Assembly (NCBI GenBank): GCA_024277065.1
Contig: JAJRVY010000358.1
Location: 1 to 32,590, forward strand
Origin: Planctomycetota bacterium
GTDB taxonomy: Bacteria > Planctomycetota > JAJSAM01 > JAJVHW01
Reading direction: 5' to 3'
Length of the DNA stretch: 32,590 nucleotides
Positions 8,068 to 16,267 of the stretch are shown piece by piece (the first letter of the stretch is position 1; each line of letters opens with the position of its first letter). The notes under the pieces were generated by a model. That model was not told the origin of the DNA and searched no databases. It was given only the letters and a program-made list of their open reading frames with translations. Position numbers and translations under genes: made by a program.

Positions 8068-8081
8068 GTGACAGGTGTCAC
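8068..8081. promoter_or_regulatory. Candidate operator: perfect 6-2-6 inverted repeat
   Basis: GTGACA-GG-TGTCAC lies midway between the divergent starts at 7970 and 8214. Both half-sites match exactly. The position suits an operator for a dimeric regulator controlling the catabolic operon, the divergent secreted gene, or both. The cognate regulator is not identified, and no clear -35/-10 pair was found nearby. Confidence 0.45.
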
Positions 8082-8213
8082 ACATTGGGCGGCATCTTCT
8101 CCGGGGCGCGCGACAACGCGGGGGCGGCGCGGATATTTTCAGCGTGTCCGCATCATGCGCCGCTCCCCCCCGCCGGGGGCGGCGTGCGTGGTCGTGCGGG
8201 CGACGGGAGGCCG

Positions 8214-11200
8214 ATGGCAGACACGGGACGCCGGACAATCACGGACAGACTGCTGGACGATCGCGTGGCGCACACCGACACGCTCCTCGGGAACGAGGCC
8301 ATCGTGCGCGGAGCGCTCGAGGCCGGTGTCGCGTTCGTCTCCGGCTATCCGGGCACGCCGTCGTCGGAGATCACCGACTCGTTCGCGCGGCTCGCGGGGC
8401 GCGTCGGCATCGCATTCGAGTACGCGGTGAACGAGAAGATCGCGCTCGATACGGCGTTCGGGGCGTCGCTCGCGGGGGCGCGCTCGCTCTGCGCGATGAA
8501 GCACCTCGGCCTGCTCTACGCGGGCGATCCGCTCAGCACGATTCCCTACATCGGGGTCGAGGCCGGGCTGGTGATCGTGAGCGCCGGGGACCCCGGCTGC
8601 CGCACCAGCCCCAACGAGCAGGACCAGCGCCATCTGGCGCCGATGCTGCACGTGCCGCTCTTCGATCCGCCGACGCCGCAGGCGGCGCTCGAACTGACGC
8701 GCCTGGCGTTCGAGGTGTCCGAGGCCAGTCGCCTGCCCGTGATCCTGCGGCCCACGACGCGCGTCTGCCACACCCGCGCCGCGGTCGAGTACGGGGCCCT
8801 GGCGGCGCCGCGCGTCGCAGGCTTTCGGCGCAATCCGCGCCGTTACAACCCCGTGCCGGTCAATGCCCGGCGCATGCGGCTCGAGATCGTGGACCGGCTG
8901 GCGACGGCGGCGACGCTCATCGCCGACGCCGGACTCGTGCGGCGCGAAGGCGAGGGCCCCCTCGGCATCCTGGCGGGCGGCGTGCCGGCGGCCACGTGCG
9001 GCGACATCCTGCGGCGCGACGGACTGCTCGACGAGGTCGCGCTCATCACGTGCAGCGCCGTGTACCCGCTGCCCGAGCGCGAGCTGCTGCGCGCGCTCGA
9101 GGGCATCTCGCGGCTGCTGGTCCTCGAAGAGCTCTCGCCGTTCCTCGAGGACGCCCTCGCGATGCTGGCGTATCGCGAGAAGCTGGAGATCGAGATCCTC
9201 GGCAAGCGTACGGGGCACGCGCCGGTGCCGTTCGAGTACGAGCCGCCGGTGATCCGCAGTGCGCTGCGCGACGCGCTCGGGCTCGGCGCGCCGGTGGTCG
9301 TCGCGCCGCCGCCGCCGGACGTGCCCGCGCGGCCGCCGATCCTCTGCCCGGGCTGCCCGCACCGCTCGAGCTTCTTCGCGGCGCGGGCGGGGCTGCCCGA
9401 CGAGGAGCAGCTCTTCATCAACGACATCGGCTGCTACACGCTCGGCGGCGCGCCGCCGCTCGAGACCTCCGACGCGCTGCTCTGCATGGGCGCAGGCTTC
9501 ACGCTGGCCGCGGGCATCGCGCGCGTCACCGGCAAGCGCACGGTGGGGTTCGTGGGGGACTCGACGTTCTTACACTCGGGGATGCCCGCGCTGCTCGACG
9601 CCATCAAGGACAAGGTGCCGCTCATCGCCGTCGTGCTGGACAACGAGGTCACGGCGATGACGGGCTTCCAGGAGAGCCCCACCGTTGCCATCGACTCCGG
9701 CACTCCGGTGCGCTCCACGTCGATCGAGGGTGTGGCGCGGGCGCTCGGGGCGACGCACGTGGAGCGCGTGGATCCGGAGGATCTGGCGGCCACGATCGGT
9801 GCCTTCCGCCGCGCCCACGACCACGACGACGGCGTGTCGGTGATCGTCTGCGAGCGCGCGTGTCCGCAGTTCCTGCGGGCGGCCACGGCACGCGTCGGCG
9901 ACGTGGCCGCAGCGACGTACGAGATCGACCACGACCTCTGCCGTGTGTGCGGGCGCGAGGAGAGCGGGGCGCGCTGTGGCCAGAGCGCGACGACGCCGTT
10001 CTCGCGTTCGATGGCGCGCAGCCGGTCGCTGGAGATGGCCGAGACGCCGGCGCCCTTGCCGGCCGTGGCGCCGTGCGCGAGCCGCTGCCCCTTGCACCTC
10101 TGCGTGCAGGGCTACGCCGCGCACGTGGCGGGCGGGCACTACGCCGAGGCTCTCGAGCTGATCATGGAGCGTCTGCCGCTGCCGGACAGCGTGTGCCGCG
10201 TGTGCGACCGGCCCTGCGAGGACGTCTGCGTGCGCGCGGACAGCGACGGCCCCGTCGCCATCAACGCCGTCAAGCGCTTCGTGATGGACTGGGCGGCGAC
10301 GAGCGACGTGCCCTACGACCCGCCGCGCGAGGAGCGCAACGGCCTCTCGGTGACGGTGGTCGGCGCAGGGCCCGGCGGCCTGGCGGCGGCCCACGATCTG
10401 GCGCTGCGCGGCTACGACGTGCGACTCCTGGACGCGGCGCCGCAGCCGGGCGGACTCCTGCGCTACGGCATCCCGCGTTACCGGCTGCCACGCACGGCGC
10501 TGGCGCGCGACATCGAGCGCATCCTGCGGCTGGGGGTGACGTTCGTCGGCGAGCAGCGCCTCGGGCGCGACGTCCGACTCGCGCAGCTCCTCGAGAACGG
10601 CGCCGACGCGGTCTTCCTGGCGACGGGCGCGGCGTGCGCCGCGACGCTGCCGCTGGCGGGAGCCGGCGCGGAGGGGCGGCCGCCGGTCGTCACCGCGCTG
10701 GAGTTCCTGGCGGGCACGTCCGGCAGCGCGGGCACGTCGTCGGGCGTCTCCGCGAAGGACGCGCGCGTCGTCGTCATCGGCGGCGGCAACGCGGCGGTCG
10801 ATGCCGCGCGCACGGCGTTGCGGCGGGGCGCACGGAGCGTCACCATCGCCTGCCTCGAGTCGCGCGGCGAGATGCCGGCCATCGCGACCGAGGTCGAGCA
10901 CGCGCAGCGCGAAGGCGTGGCGCTGCTGCCGCGCACGCAGATCACCGGGCTGACGGCCGGCGTTGCGCAGGGCGTTGCGGTGGAACTGCGGGGCGAGGCG
11001 TTCGCCATCGACGCGATCGAGCCCGTCGCGGACAGCGAGCGCGAGATCCCCGCCGACCTGGTCGTCGTGGCCGTGGGGCAGACGCCGGACGCCACCGCCT
11101 TCGGCGACCTCGCGCCCGCGCTCGTCCTGGCGCCGGACGGGAGCGTCGAGGTGGACGCGGAGACGCTCGCGTCAGCACACCCGCGCGTCTTCGCCGGGGG

Positions 11201-11726
11201 TGACCTGATCGCCGGTGGGCGCACGGTGACGGGCGCCATCGCGACCGGGCAGCGCGCCGCGTGGGGCATCGACCGCGCGCTGCGCGGCGCGGAGGCCGCG
11301 GATCGCCGCCGGCCGCCGCCGCCCGTCACGCCGGGTGCGCCGCCGACGCGCGACGACGCGCGGCGGGCGCACGCCGAGGCGCCGCACACGCCGCCCGAGA
11401 CGATCGTCCGCGGCGGCGGCGGCGAGCTGGACGAGGTGGTCGGCGTGTACGACGAGGCCGACGCCCGCGACGAGGCGGCACGTTGCATGATCTGCGGCAC
11501 GTGCGGCAACTGCAGCGCGTGCATCGACACGTTCGGCTGCCCGGCGTTCGTCGTGCGGGACGGGCGCCCGGAGATCGACGCCGAGATCTGCACCGGCTGC
11601 GGCGTGTGCGAGCGCTTCTGTCCCAACGGCGCCATCCGGCCCGTGGCGAGGGGCGCCGCCGGCGCGGCGGGCGTTGCGGCAGGCGCCGTCGGCGCGGTGG
11701 GGCCGGCGGGAGCGGTGGGCGCATGA
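8214..11726 (+). CDS. iorA: Indolepyruvate:ferredoxin oxidoreductase alpha with inserted GltD-like flavoprotein module
   Basis: An 1170-residue fusion. Residues 20-565 are an IorA-type thiamine diphosphate enzyme. The pyrimidine-side motif GYPGTPSSE is at 44-52, CPGCPHR starts at 378, and the TPP/metal motif runs from GDSTF (D449) to DN (N477). Residues 576-588 keep a partial CxxC..C cluster. From 621 comes a cysteine-rich Fer4_20 domain as in GltD and dihydropyrimidine dehydrogenase. An FAD dinucleotide fold follows (GAGPGG, 717), then an NAD(P)H fold (GGGNAAVD, 856) and the AGGDL motif near 990. The end (C1091-C1126 region) has two [4Fe-4S] motifs of the kind that close ordinary IorA (ACIDTFGCPA..CTGCGVCERFCP). 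The enzyme would oxidatively decarboxylate an aryl pyruvate, best indolepyruvate, to the acyl-CoA, and the GltD part would pass electrons to NAD(P)+. The start has GGGAGG only three bases away, but the IorA core begins right after it. First gene of the operon. Confidence 0.9.
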   Translation: MADTGRRTITDRLLDDRVAHTDTLLGNEAIVRGALEAGVAFVSGYPGTPSSEITDSFARLAGRVGIAFEYAVNEKIALDTAFGASLAGARSLCAMKHLGLLYAGDPLSTIPYIGVEAGLVIVSAGDPGCRTSPNEQDQRHLAPMLHVPLFDPPTPQAALELTRLAFEVSEASRLPVILRPTTRVCHTRAAVEYGALAAPRVAGFRRNPRRYNPVPVNARRMRLEIVDRLATAATLIADAGLVRREGEGPLGILAGGVPAATCGDILRRDGLLDEVALITCSAVYPLPERELLRALEGISRLLVLEELSPFLEDALAMLAYREKLEIEILGKRTGHAPVPFEYEPPVIRSALRDALGLGAPVVVAPPPPDVPARPPILCPGCPHRSSFFAARAGLPDEEQLFINDIGCYTLGGAPPLETSDALLCMGAGFTLAAGIARVTGKRTVGFVGDSTFLHSGMPALLDAIKDKVPLIAVVLDNEVTAMTGFQESPTVAIDSGTPVRSTSIEGVARALGATHVERVDPEDLAATIGAFRRAHDHDDGVSVIVCERACPQFLRAATARVGDVAAATYEIDHDLCRVCGREESGARCGQSATTPFSRSMARSRSLEMAETPAPLPAVAPCASRCPLHLCVQGYAAHVAGGHYAEALELIMERLPLPDSVCRVCDRPCEDVCVRADSDGPVAINAVKRFVMDWAATSDVPYDPPREERNGLSVTVVGAGPGGLAAAHDLALRGYDVRLLDAAPQPGGLLRYGIPRYRLPRTALARDIERILRLGVTFVGEQRLGRDVRLAQLLENGADAVFLATGAACAATLPLAGAGAEGRPPVVTALEFLAGTSGSAGTSSGVSAKDARVVVIGGGNAAVDAARTALRRGARSVTIACLESRGEMPAIATEVEHAQREGVALLPRTQITGLTAGVAQGVAVELRGEAFAIDAIEPVADSEREIPADLVVVAVGQTPDATAFGDLAPALVLAPDGSVEVDAETLASAHPRVFAGGDLIAGGRTVTGAIATGQRAAWGIDRALRGAEAADRRRPPPPVTPGAPPTRDDARRAHAEAPHTPPETIVRGGGGELDEVVGVYDEADARDEAARCMICGTCGNCSACIDTFGCPAFVVRDGRPEIDAEICTGCGVCERFCPNGAIRPVARGAAGAAGVAAGAVGAVGPAGAVGA

Positions 11727-11742
11727 GACGGGAGGCGCGAGC

Positions 11743-12429
11743 ATGAAGAGCGAGCCGCGCTACGAGCGCCGCACGAAGGTGCTGCTGGTCGGCGTGGGCG
11801 GGCAGGGGGTCGTCACCGCTGCCGAGGTGCTCGGACTCGCGCTGCGTGAGTGCGCGCCCGACGTGGGCGTCTGCGTGGGGCAGCTCCACGGGCTCGCCCA
11901 GCGCGGCGGCAGCGTCGAGTCCACGGTGGCCATCGGCGCGGGCAGCACGGCGTTCGTGGGACCGGCGGAGGCCGATGTCGTGCTCGGCTTCGAGCCGCTC
12001 GAGACGCTGCGCGCGCTGCCGCGGATGCACGCGACGACGCGCGTTGTCGTGAACTCCGGCACGGTGCCGCCGTACGCGCTCGCGCGCAGCGGGTTGCCGT
12101 ACCCCGACCTCTCCGAGATCGGGGCGCAGATCCGCGCCGTGACGCCCCACGTGGCGGTGATCGACGGCGCGGCGATCGTGCACGTGCTCGGCGATGCGCG
12201 CTGCCTCAACAACGTGATGCTGGGAGCGCTTCTCGGGCAGCGCGTGCTGCGGCTCGACGCGGTGGCCCTCGGCCGCGCCGTGGTGCAGCGCTACGGGGGC
12301 AGGCACCGCGACATGAACCTGCGCGCGATCGTCCTCGGGAAGACGGCGGCGGAGGAGGCGGCGGGCGCGGCGGACGGCGCCCGACCCGAGTCGTCCGAGC
12401 AGCCCGAGCAGCACGAGGTGCCGCGGTGA
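11743..12429 (+). CDS. iorB: Indolepyruvate:ferredoxin oxidoreductase beta (gamma-type domain)
   Basis: A 228-residue IorB subunit. Residues 10-200 form the pyruvate/ketoisovalerate oxidoreductase catalytic gamma domain. The start VLLVGVGGQGVVTAAEVLG is the family's glycine-rich segment. It is followed by GLAQRGGSVESTV and the NNVMLGALLG helix. It pairs with the alpha subunit encoded 16 bases upstream to form the active indolepyruvate oxidoreductase. A GGGAGG site seven bases before the ATG supports the start. The C-terminal 25 residues are a variable Ala/Glu/Pro tail. The stop overlaps the GTG start of the next gene, so translation is probably coupled. The family is secure. The substrate (indolepyruvate rather than phenylpyruvate or another aryl pyruvate) is inferred from the downstream ring-opening genes. 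Confidence 0.93.
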   Translation: MKSEPRYERRTKVLLVGVGGQGVVTAAEVLGLALRECAPDVGVCVGQLHGLAQRGGSVESTVAIGAGSTAFVGPAEADVVLGFEPLETLRALPRMHATTRVVVNSGTVPPYALARSGLPYPDLSEIGAQIRAVTPHVAVIDGAAIVHVLGDARCLNNVMLGALLGQRVLRLDAVALGRAVVQRYGGRHRDMNLRAIVLGKTAAEEAAGAADGARPESSEQPEQHEVPR

Positions 12430-14507
12430 GCTTCAGGATCGGCATCGACGTCGGCGGCACGTTCACGGACATCTTCGTGTGCGAGGAAGGCGGTGACGCG
12501 GAGACGTTCAAGGTGCTCTCGACACCGCGCGACCCGTCGATCGGCGTGCTGGAGGGCCTCGCGGCCGTGGCGGCGGCAAAGGGGCTGACGCCCGAGGAGC
12601 TGGCCGCGCGGACGACGTCGATCGTGCACGGCACGACGGTCACCACCAACGCCGTGCTGACGCGCGGTGGCGCGCGCACGGGGCTGATCACGACGCGCGG
12701 CGTGCGCGACGCGCTCGAGATGCGGCGCGGCATCCGCGAGCGCCAGTACGACAACCGCTTTCGCAACGTCGTGCCCCTGGTGCCGCGCCGTCGCCGCCAT
12801 GCCGTGACCGGCCGGCTGGACTACCGCGGGGACGAGGTCGAGCCGCTGTCGCGCGGCGACGTACTGGCGGCCGCCGAGGCGCTCGCGCGCGACGGCTGCG
12901 AGGCCATCGCCATCTGTTTCATGAACGCGTTCGCGGATGCCGTGCACGAGCAGGAGGCGGCGGCGATCGTGCGCGAGGTGTGTCCGGACGTGGCGCTGAG
13001 CGTCTCCACGCACGTGCTCCCGACGGTGCGTTTCTACGACCGCGTCAGCACGACGGTCCTGAACGCCTACGTCTCGCCGGTGCTCGGTGAGTACCTGGAC
13101 CGGCTGACGGAGAAACTGACGCAGACGGGTTTCCGCGGCGTGCTGCTCATCATGCAGTCCAACGGCGGTGTGGCGGCGCCGGAGGTGACGGCCACGCGCG
13201 CTGCGGGCACGCTGCTGAGCGGCCCGGCCGCGGGACCCGAGGCCGCAGTTGCGTACACGCACGAGCACGATCGTCGCGACGCCGTCCTCGTGGACATGGG
13301 GGGGACGAGCTTCGACGCCTCGCTGGTGCAGGGCGGCGCGGCCGCGCTCGAGGCGGCGGGCGAGATCGACCGCCTGCGCATCGCGCTGCCGATGCTGTCG
13401 ATCGTCACCATCGGGGCGGGCGGCGGCAGCATCGGGTGGGTGGACGAGGGCGGGCTGCTGCGCATGGGACCGCAGTCCGCCGGCGCGCTGCCGGGGCCGG
13501 CGTGCTACGACCGCGGCGGCGAGCTGCCCACGTGCACGGACGCCGACCTCGTGCTCGGCTACCTCGATCCGGCGTACTTCGCGGGGGGCAAGCTGCCGCT
13601 GTCGGTCGAGAACGCGCGCCGCGCCATCGACGCGCACATCGGCGCTCCGCTCGGACTCGCCGTCGAACAGGCGGCGGCGGGCATGTACCGCGTCATCAAC
13701 ATCAACATGGCCCACGGCGTGCGCGAGATCACGACGCGGCGCGGTCTCGACCCCCGCGAGTTCCCGCTCGTGATCGCGGGTGGCGCGGGAGCGCTGCACG
13801 CCTGCATGATCGCGCGCGAGCTGGGCATGACGTCGCTGCTCGTGCCGCGCACGGCGTCCACGCTCTGTGCCGCGGGCATGCTGATGAGCGACCTGCGCCA
13901 CGACTTCGTGCGCTCGTTCGTGACGCGCCTCGCGGACGCCGACTGGGAGCGGCTGCGGGCGATGGTCGCGGCGATGGTCGCCGAGGGCGCCGGGCACCTC
14001 GCCGCCGAGGGCGTCAGCGACGACCGCGTGGCGCACCACGTGGCGTTCGACCTGCGCTACGTCAAGCAGTACCACGAGGTGACCGTGCCGGTCGCCGCGG
14101 AGCATCTCGAGAGCGCCGACCTCGCAGTGATCGGCGAGGCGTTCCACGTGGCGCACGATCGTCTCTACGGCTACGAGCTGCGCGCGGAGGGCACGCCGCT
14201 CGAGTTGATCAACGTGCGCGTGCGCTCGGTGGGCCGCGTGCATGCGCCGCAGCTCCCGCGGCTGCCCTCGGGGGGCGCGGACGCGGATGGCGCCGTCAAG
14301 GGGCGGCGGCGCGTGTTCGTGCCCGAGAGCGAGTCGTTCGAGCGCGTCGCCGTGTACGACGGCCATGCCCTCGCCGCGGACAACGTGGTCGCCGGTCCGG
14401 CGCTCATCGAACGCACCGACACGACGATCTTCGTCAGCGCGAGCTTTACGGCTCGCGTGGACGCGCTCGGTAGTTGCGTGCTGCGGTGCACCGCGGGGGA
14501 GGCGTGA
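12426..14507 (+). CDS. hyuA: Hydantoinase/oxoprolinase subunit A (ATP-dependent)
   Basis: A 693-residue HyuA-family protein. Residues 5-175 hold the N-terminal nucleotide-binding part, with the phosphate motif GIDVGGTFTD at the start and HGTTVTTNAVL near 60. Residues about 200-500 are the hydantoinase A core with DMGGTSFD and GAGGGSIGWVDEGG, and the C-terminal domain follows. The GTG start overlaps the stop of the previous gene in a GTGA and is the only start that keeps the nucleotide motif at the end. With the B subunit encoded next, the family hydrolyses cyclic amides at the cost of ATP (5-oxoprolinase, hydantoinase) or carboxylates ketones (acetone and acetophenone carboxylase). In this operon, ATP-driven opening of an oxindole lactam ring fits best. 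A carboxylase role is the main alternative. Confidence 0.92.
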   Translation: MSFRIGIDVGGTFTDIFVCEEGGDAETFKVLSTPRDPSIGVLEGLAAVAAAKGLTPEELAARTTSIVHGTTVTTNAVLTRGGARTGLITTRGVRDALEMRRGIRERQYDNRFRNVVPLVPRRRRHAVTGRLDYRGDEVEPLSRGDVLAAAEALARDGCEAIAICFMNAFADAVHEQEAAAIVREVCPDVALSVSTHVLPTVRFYDRVSTTVLNAYVSPVLGEYLDRLTEKLTQTGFRGVLLIMQSNGGVAAPEVTATRAAGTLLSGPAAGPEAAVAYTHEHDRRDAVLVDMGGTSFDASLVQGGAAALEAAGEIDRLRIALPMLSIVTIGAGGGSIGWVDEGGLLRMGPQSAGALPGPACYDRGGELPTCTDADLVLGYLDPAYFAGGKLPLSVENARRAIDAHIGAPLGLAVEQAAAGMYRVININMAHGVREITTRRGLDPREFPLVIAGGAGALHACMIARELGMTSLLVPRTASTLCAAGMLMSDLRHDFVRSFVTRLADADWERLRAMVAAMVAEGAGHLAAEGVSDDRVAHHVAFDLRYVKQYHEVTVPVAAEHLESADLAVIGEAFHVAHDRLYGYELRAEGTPLELINVRVRSVGRVHAPQLPRLPSGGADADGAVKGRRRVFVPESESFERVAVYDGHALAADNVVAGPALIERTDTTIFVSASFTARVDALGSCVLRCTAGEA

Positions 14508-14509
14508 GC

Positions 14510-16267
14510 ATGGACGGCGCGGCGCGAGCGGATGAGGGCGGGATCGACAAGGTACTGGTCGCGATCCTGGGCCGCGCGCTCAAGGCCATCACCGACGAGA
14601 TGAGCCTCTGCATGGAGAAGAGCACGCGCTCGCCGATCCTCTGCGAGGCCAAGGACTTCGTCACGGGCCTGTACGACGCCGAGGGGCGCATGCTCGAGCA
14701 GACAGAGAACCTGCCGATCCTCAGCTTCTCGCTCAGCCCGGTGTGCGCGCACATCGCGGAGAAGTTCCGCGGCAACGTCTTCCCGGGCGACGTCTTCTTC
14801 CACAACGACGTGTTCTCGCTCGGCAACCAGAACAACGACGTCGCGGCGTTCAAGCCGATCTTCCACGGCGACGTGCTCGTGGCGTGGGCGGCGTGCAAGG
14901 GGCACCAGGCCGACATCGGCGGCGCCGTACGCGGGGGCTACAACCCCAACGCCACCGAGGTCTGGCAGGAGGCGCTGCGCATCCCGGCCGTCAAGGTGTT
15001 CGAGCGCGGCGAGCTGCGGCGCGACGTCTGGGACCTGATCTTCGCCAACATCCGGCTCGACATCGTGCAGCAGGACATGCTGGCCGAGATCGGGAGCTGC
15101 ACGGTCGGCGAACGGCGGCTGCTGGAACTCGTGGACAAGTATGGACTCGACGTCTTCGAGACGCACAAGGTGCACCTGTTCGACGCGGCGCAGAAGATGA
15201 TGGAGGCCGAGATCCGCTCCATCCCCGACGGCAGCTACAGCGGTGAGGCCAAGGTCTACTTCGACGGCAAGAACCCCGGTTCGGTCTACACCATCCGCGT
15301 GACGGTGACGGTGGACGGCGAGCGCATCCGCTTCGACTACTCCGACACCGACGCGCAGACCAACGGCTTCGTCAACGGCACGTACACGTCGAGCGCCTCG
15401 GCCACGATCCTGACGTTCCTGCAGATGGTCAATCCCGACATCCCGCACAACCACGGGATGACGGCGCCGATCGAGATCGTGATCCCCGAGGGCACGATCC
15501 TGAACGCCGCGTACCCGGCGGCCACGACCTTCGGCAACCACCTGTGCCCGCCCAACGCGGACGCCATCATCCGCGCGCTGGCGGACGCCGTGCCGGAGCG
15601 GGTCACGGCGGGTTGGAACCCACTGCTCTGCTCGCTCTCGACGGGGCCCGATCCGCGCCGGGGCGGTGACTACGTGGACATCCTGTTCATGGGGCTCAAG
15701 GGCGGCTCCGGCGCGATGGCGGAGTGCGACGGCTACGACCACATCGGCATGATCGACGCCTCCGGGGGCATCCTCGATCAGGACTACGAGATGTTCGAGC
15801 AGCAGACGCCGCACCTCTTGATCGAGCACGAGTACATCCCCGACTCCGCGGGCGCGGGGGAGTTCCGCGGCGGCCTCGGCGTGCGCACGGTCTATCGCGT
15901 GGGCGGCGACGACACGCAGATCGTGACGTTCGGCGACGGCGACGTGGAGCCCGCGTTCGGGCTGTTCGGCGGCGGCGACGGCACGCTCAACTCCATCGAG
16001 CTGCGCTATCCCGACGGCACAACGCGCCGGCCGACCAGCAAGGACCTGATCCCGGGCGTGCCGGCGGGCACGACGTACGTGCAGGCGGCGGGCGGTGGCG
16101 GTGGCTACGGCGATCCCCGCCGGCGGCCGGCGGCGCAGGTGCGTGACGAGGTGCGCAACGGCATCGTGACGCGCGCCGCTGCGCGCGAGCTGTACGGCGT
16201 CGTCCTCGACGAGGAGACGCTGGCGCTCGACGAGGCTGCGACGGCGCGGCTGCGGGGGGAGGCATGA
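14510..16267 (+). CDS. hyuB: Hydantoinase/oxoprolinase subunit B
   Basis: A 585-residue HyuB-family protein, the usual length. It starts at the ATG at 14510, which has GGAGG eight bases upstream. The N-terminal third carries EMSLCMEKSTRSPILCEAKDF and the FFHNDVF..GNQNNDV motif. The middle has GGAVRGGYNP. The C-terminal part ends in the glycine-rich AGGGGGYGDP motif that is diagnostic of the family. It forms a heteromer with the A subunit encoded two bases upstream. The stop overlaps the start of the acyl-CoA dehydrogenase gene by four bases. Together the pair would hydrolyse the five-membered lactam of an oxindole-acetyl derivative to an aminophenylsuccinyl compound. This substrate is inferred from the pathway and not visible in the sequence. 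Confidence 0.93.
   Translation: MDGAARADEGGIDKVLVAILGRALKAITDEMSLCMEKSTRSPILCEAKDFVTGLYDAEGRMLEQTENLPILSFSLSPVCAHIAEKFRGNVFPGDVFFHNDVFSLGNQNNDVAAFKPIFHGDVLVAWAACKGHQADIGGAVRGGYNPNATEVWQEALRIPAVKVFERGELRRDVWDLIFANIRLDIVQQDMLAEIGSCTVGERRLLELVDKYGLDVFETHKVHLFDAAQKMMEAEIRSIPDGSYSGEAKVYFDGKNPGSVYTIRVTVTVDGERIRFDYSDTDAQTNGFVNGTYTSSASATILTFLQMVNPDIPHNHGMTAPIEIVIPEGTILNAAYPAATTFGNHLCPPNADAIIRALADAVPERVTAGWNPLLCSLSTGPDPRRGGDYVDILFMGLKGGSGAMAECDGYDHIGMIDASGGILDQDYEMFEQQTPHLLIEHEYIPDSAGAGEFRGGLGVRTVYRVGGDDTQIVTFGDGDVEPAFGLFGGGDGTLNSIELRYPDGTTRRPTSKDLIPGVPAGTTYVQAAGGGGGYGDPRRRPAAQVRDEVRNGIVTRAAARELYGVVLDEETLALDEAATARLRGEA

Noticed and set aside
5673-8213. A 5' extension of the iorA reading frame running antisense through the secreted-protein gene
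   Set aside because: It is an artefact of high GC. The opposite strand has a ribosome site, signal peptide and globular protein, while this stretch has repetitive Arg/Gly/Val composition. The IorA family begins just after the ATG at 8214.
12291-14366. Long minus-strand open frame within hyuA
   Set aside because: Histidine/arginine-rich shadow of the HyuA coding strand without motifs or ribosome site; similar shadows occur opposite every operon gene.
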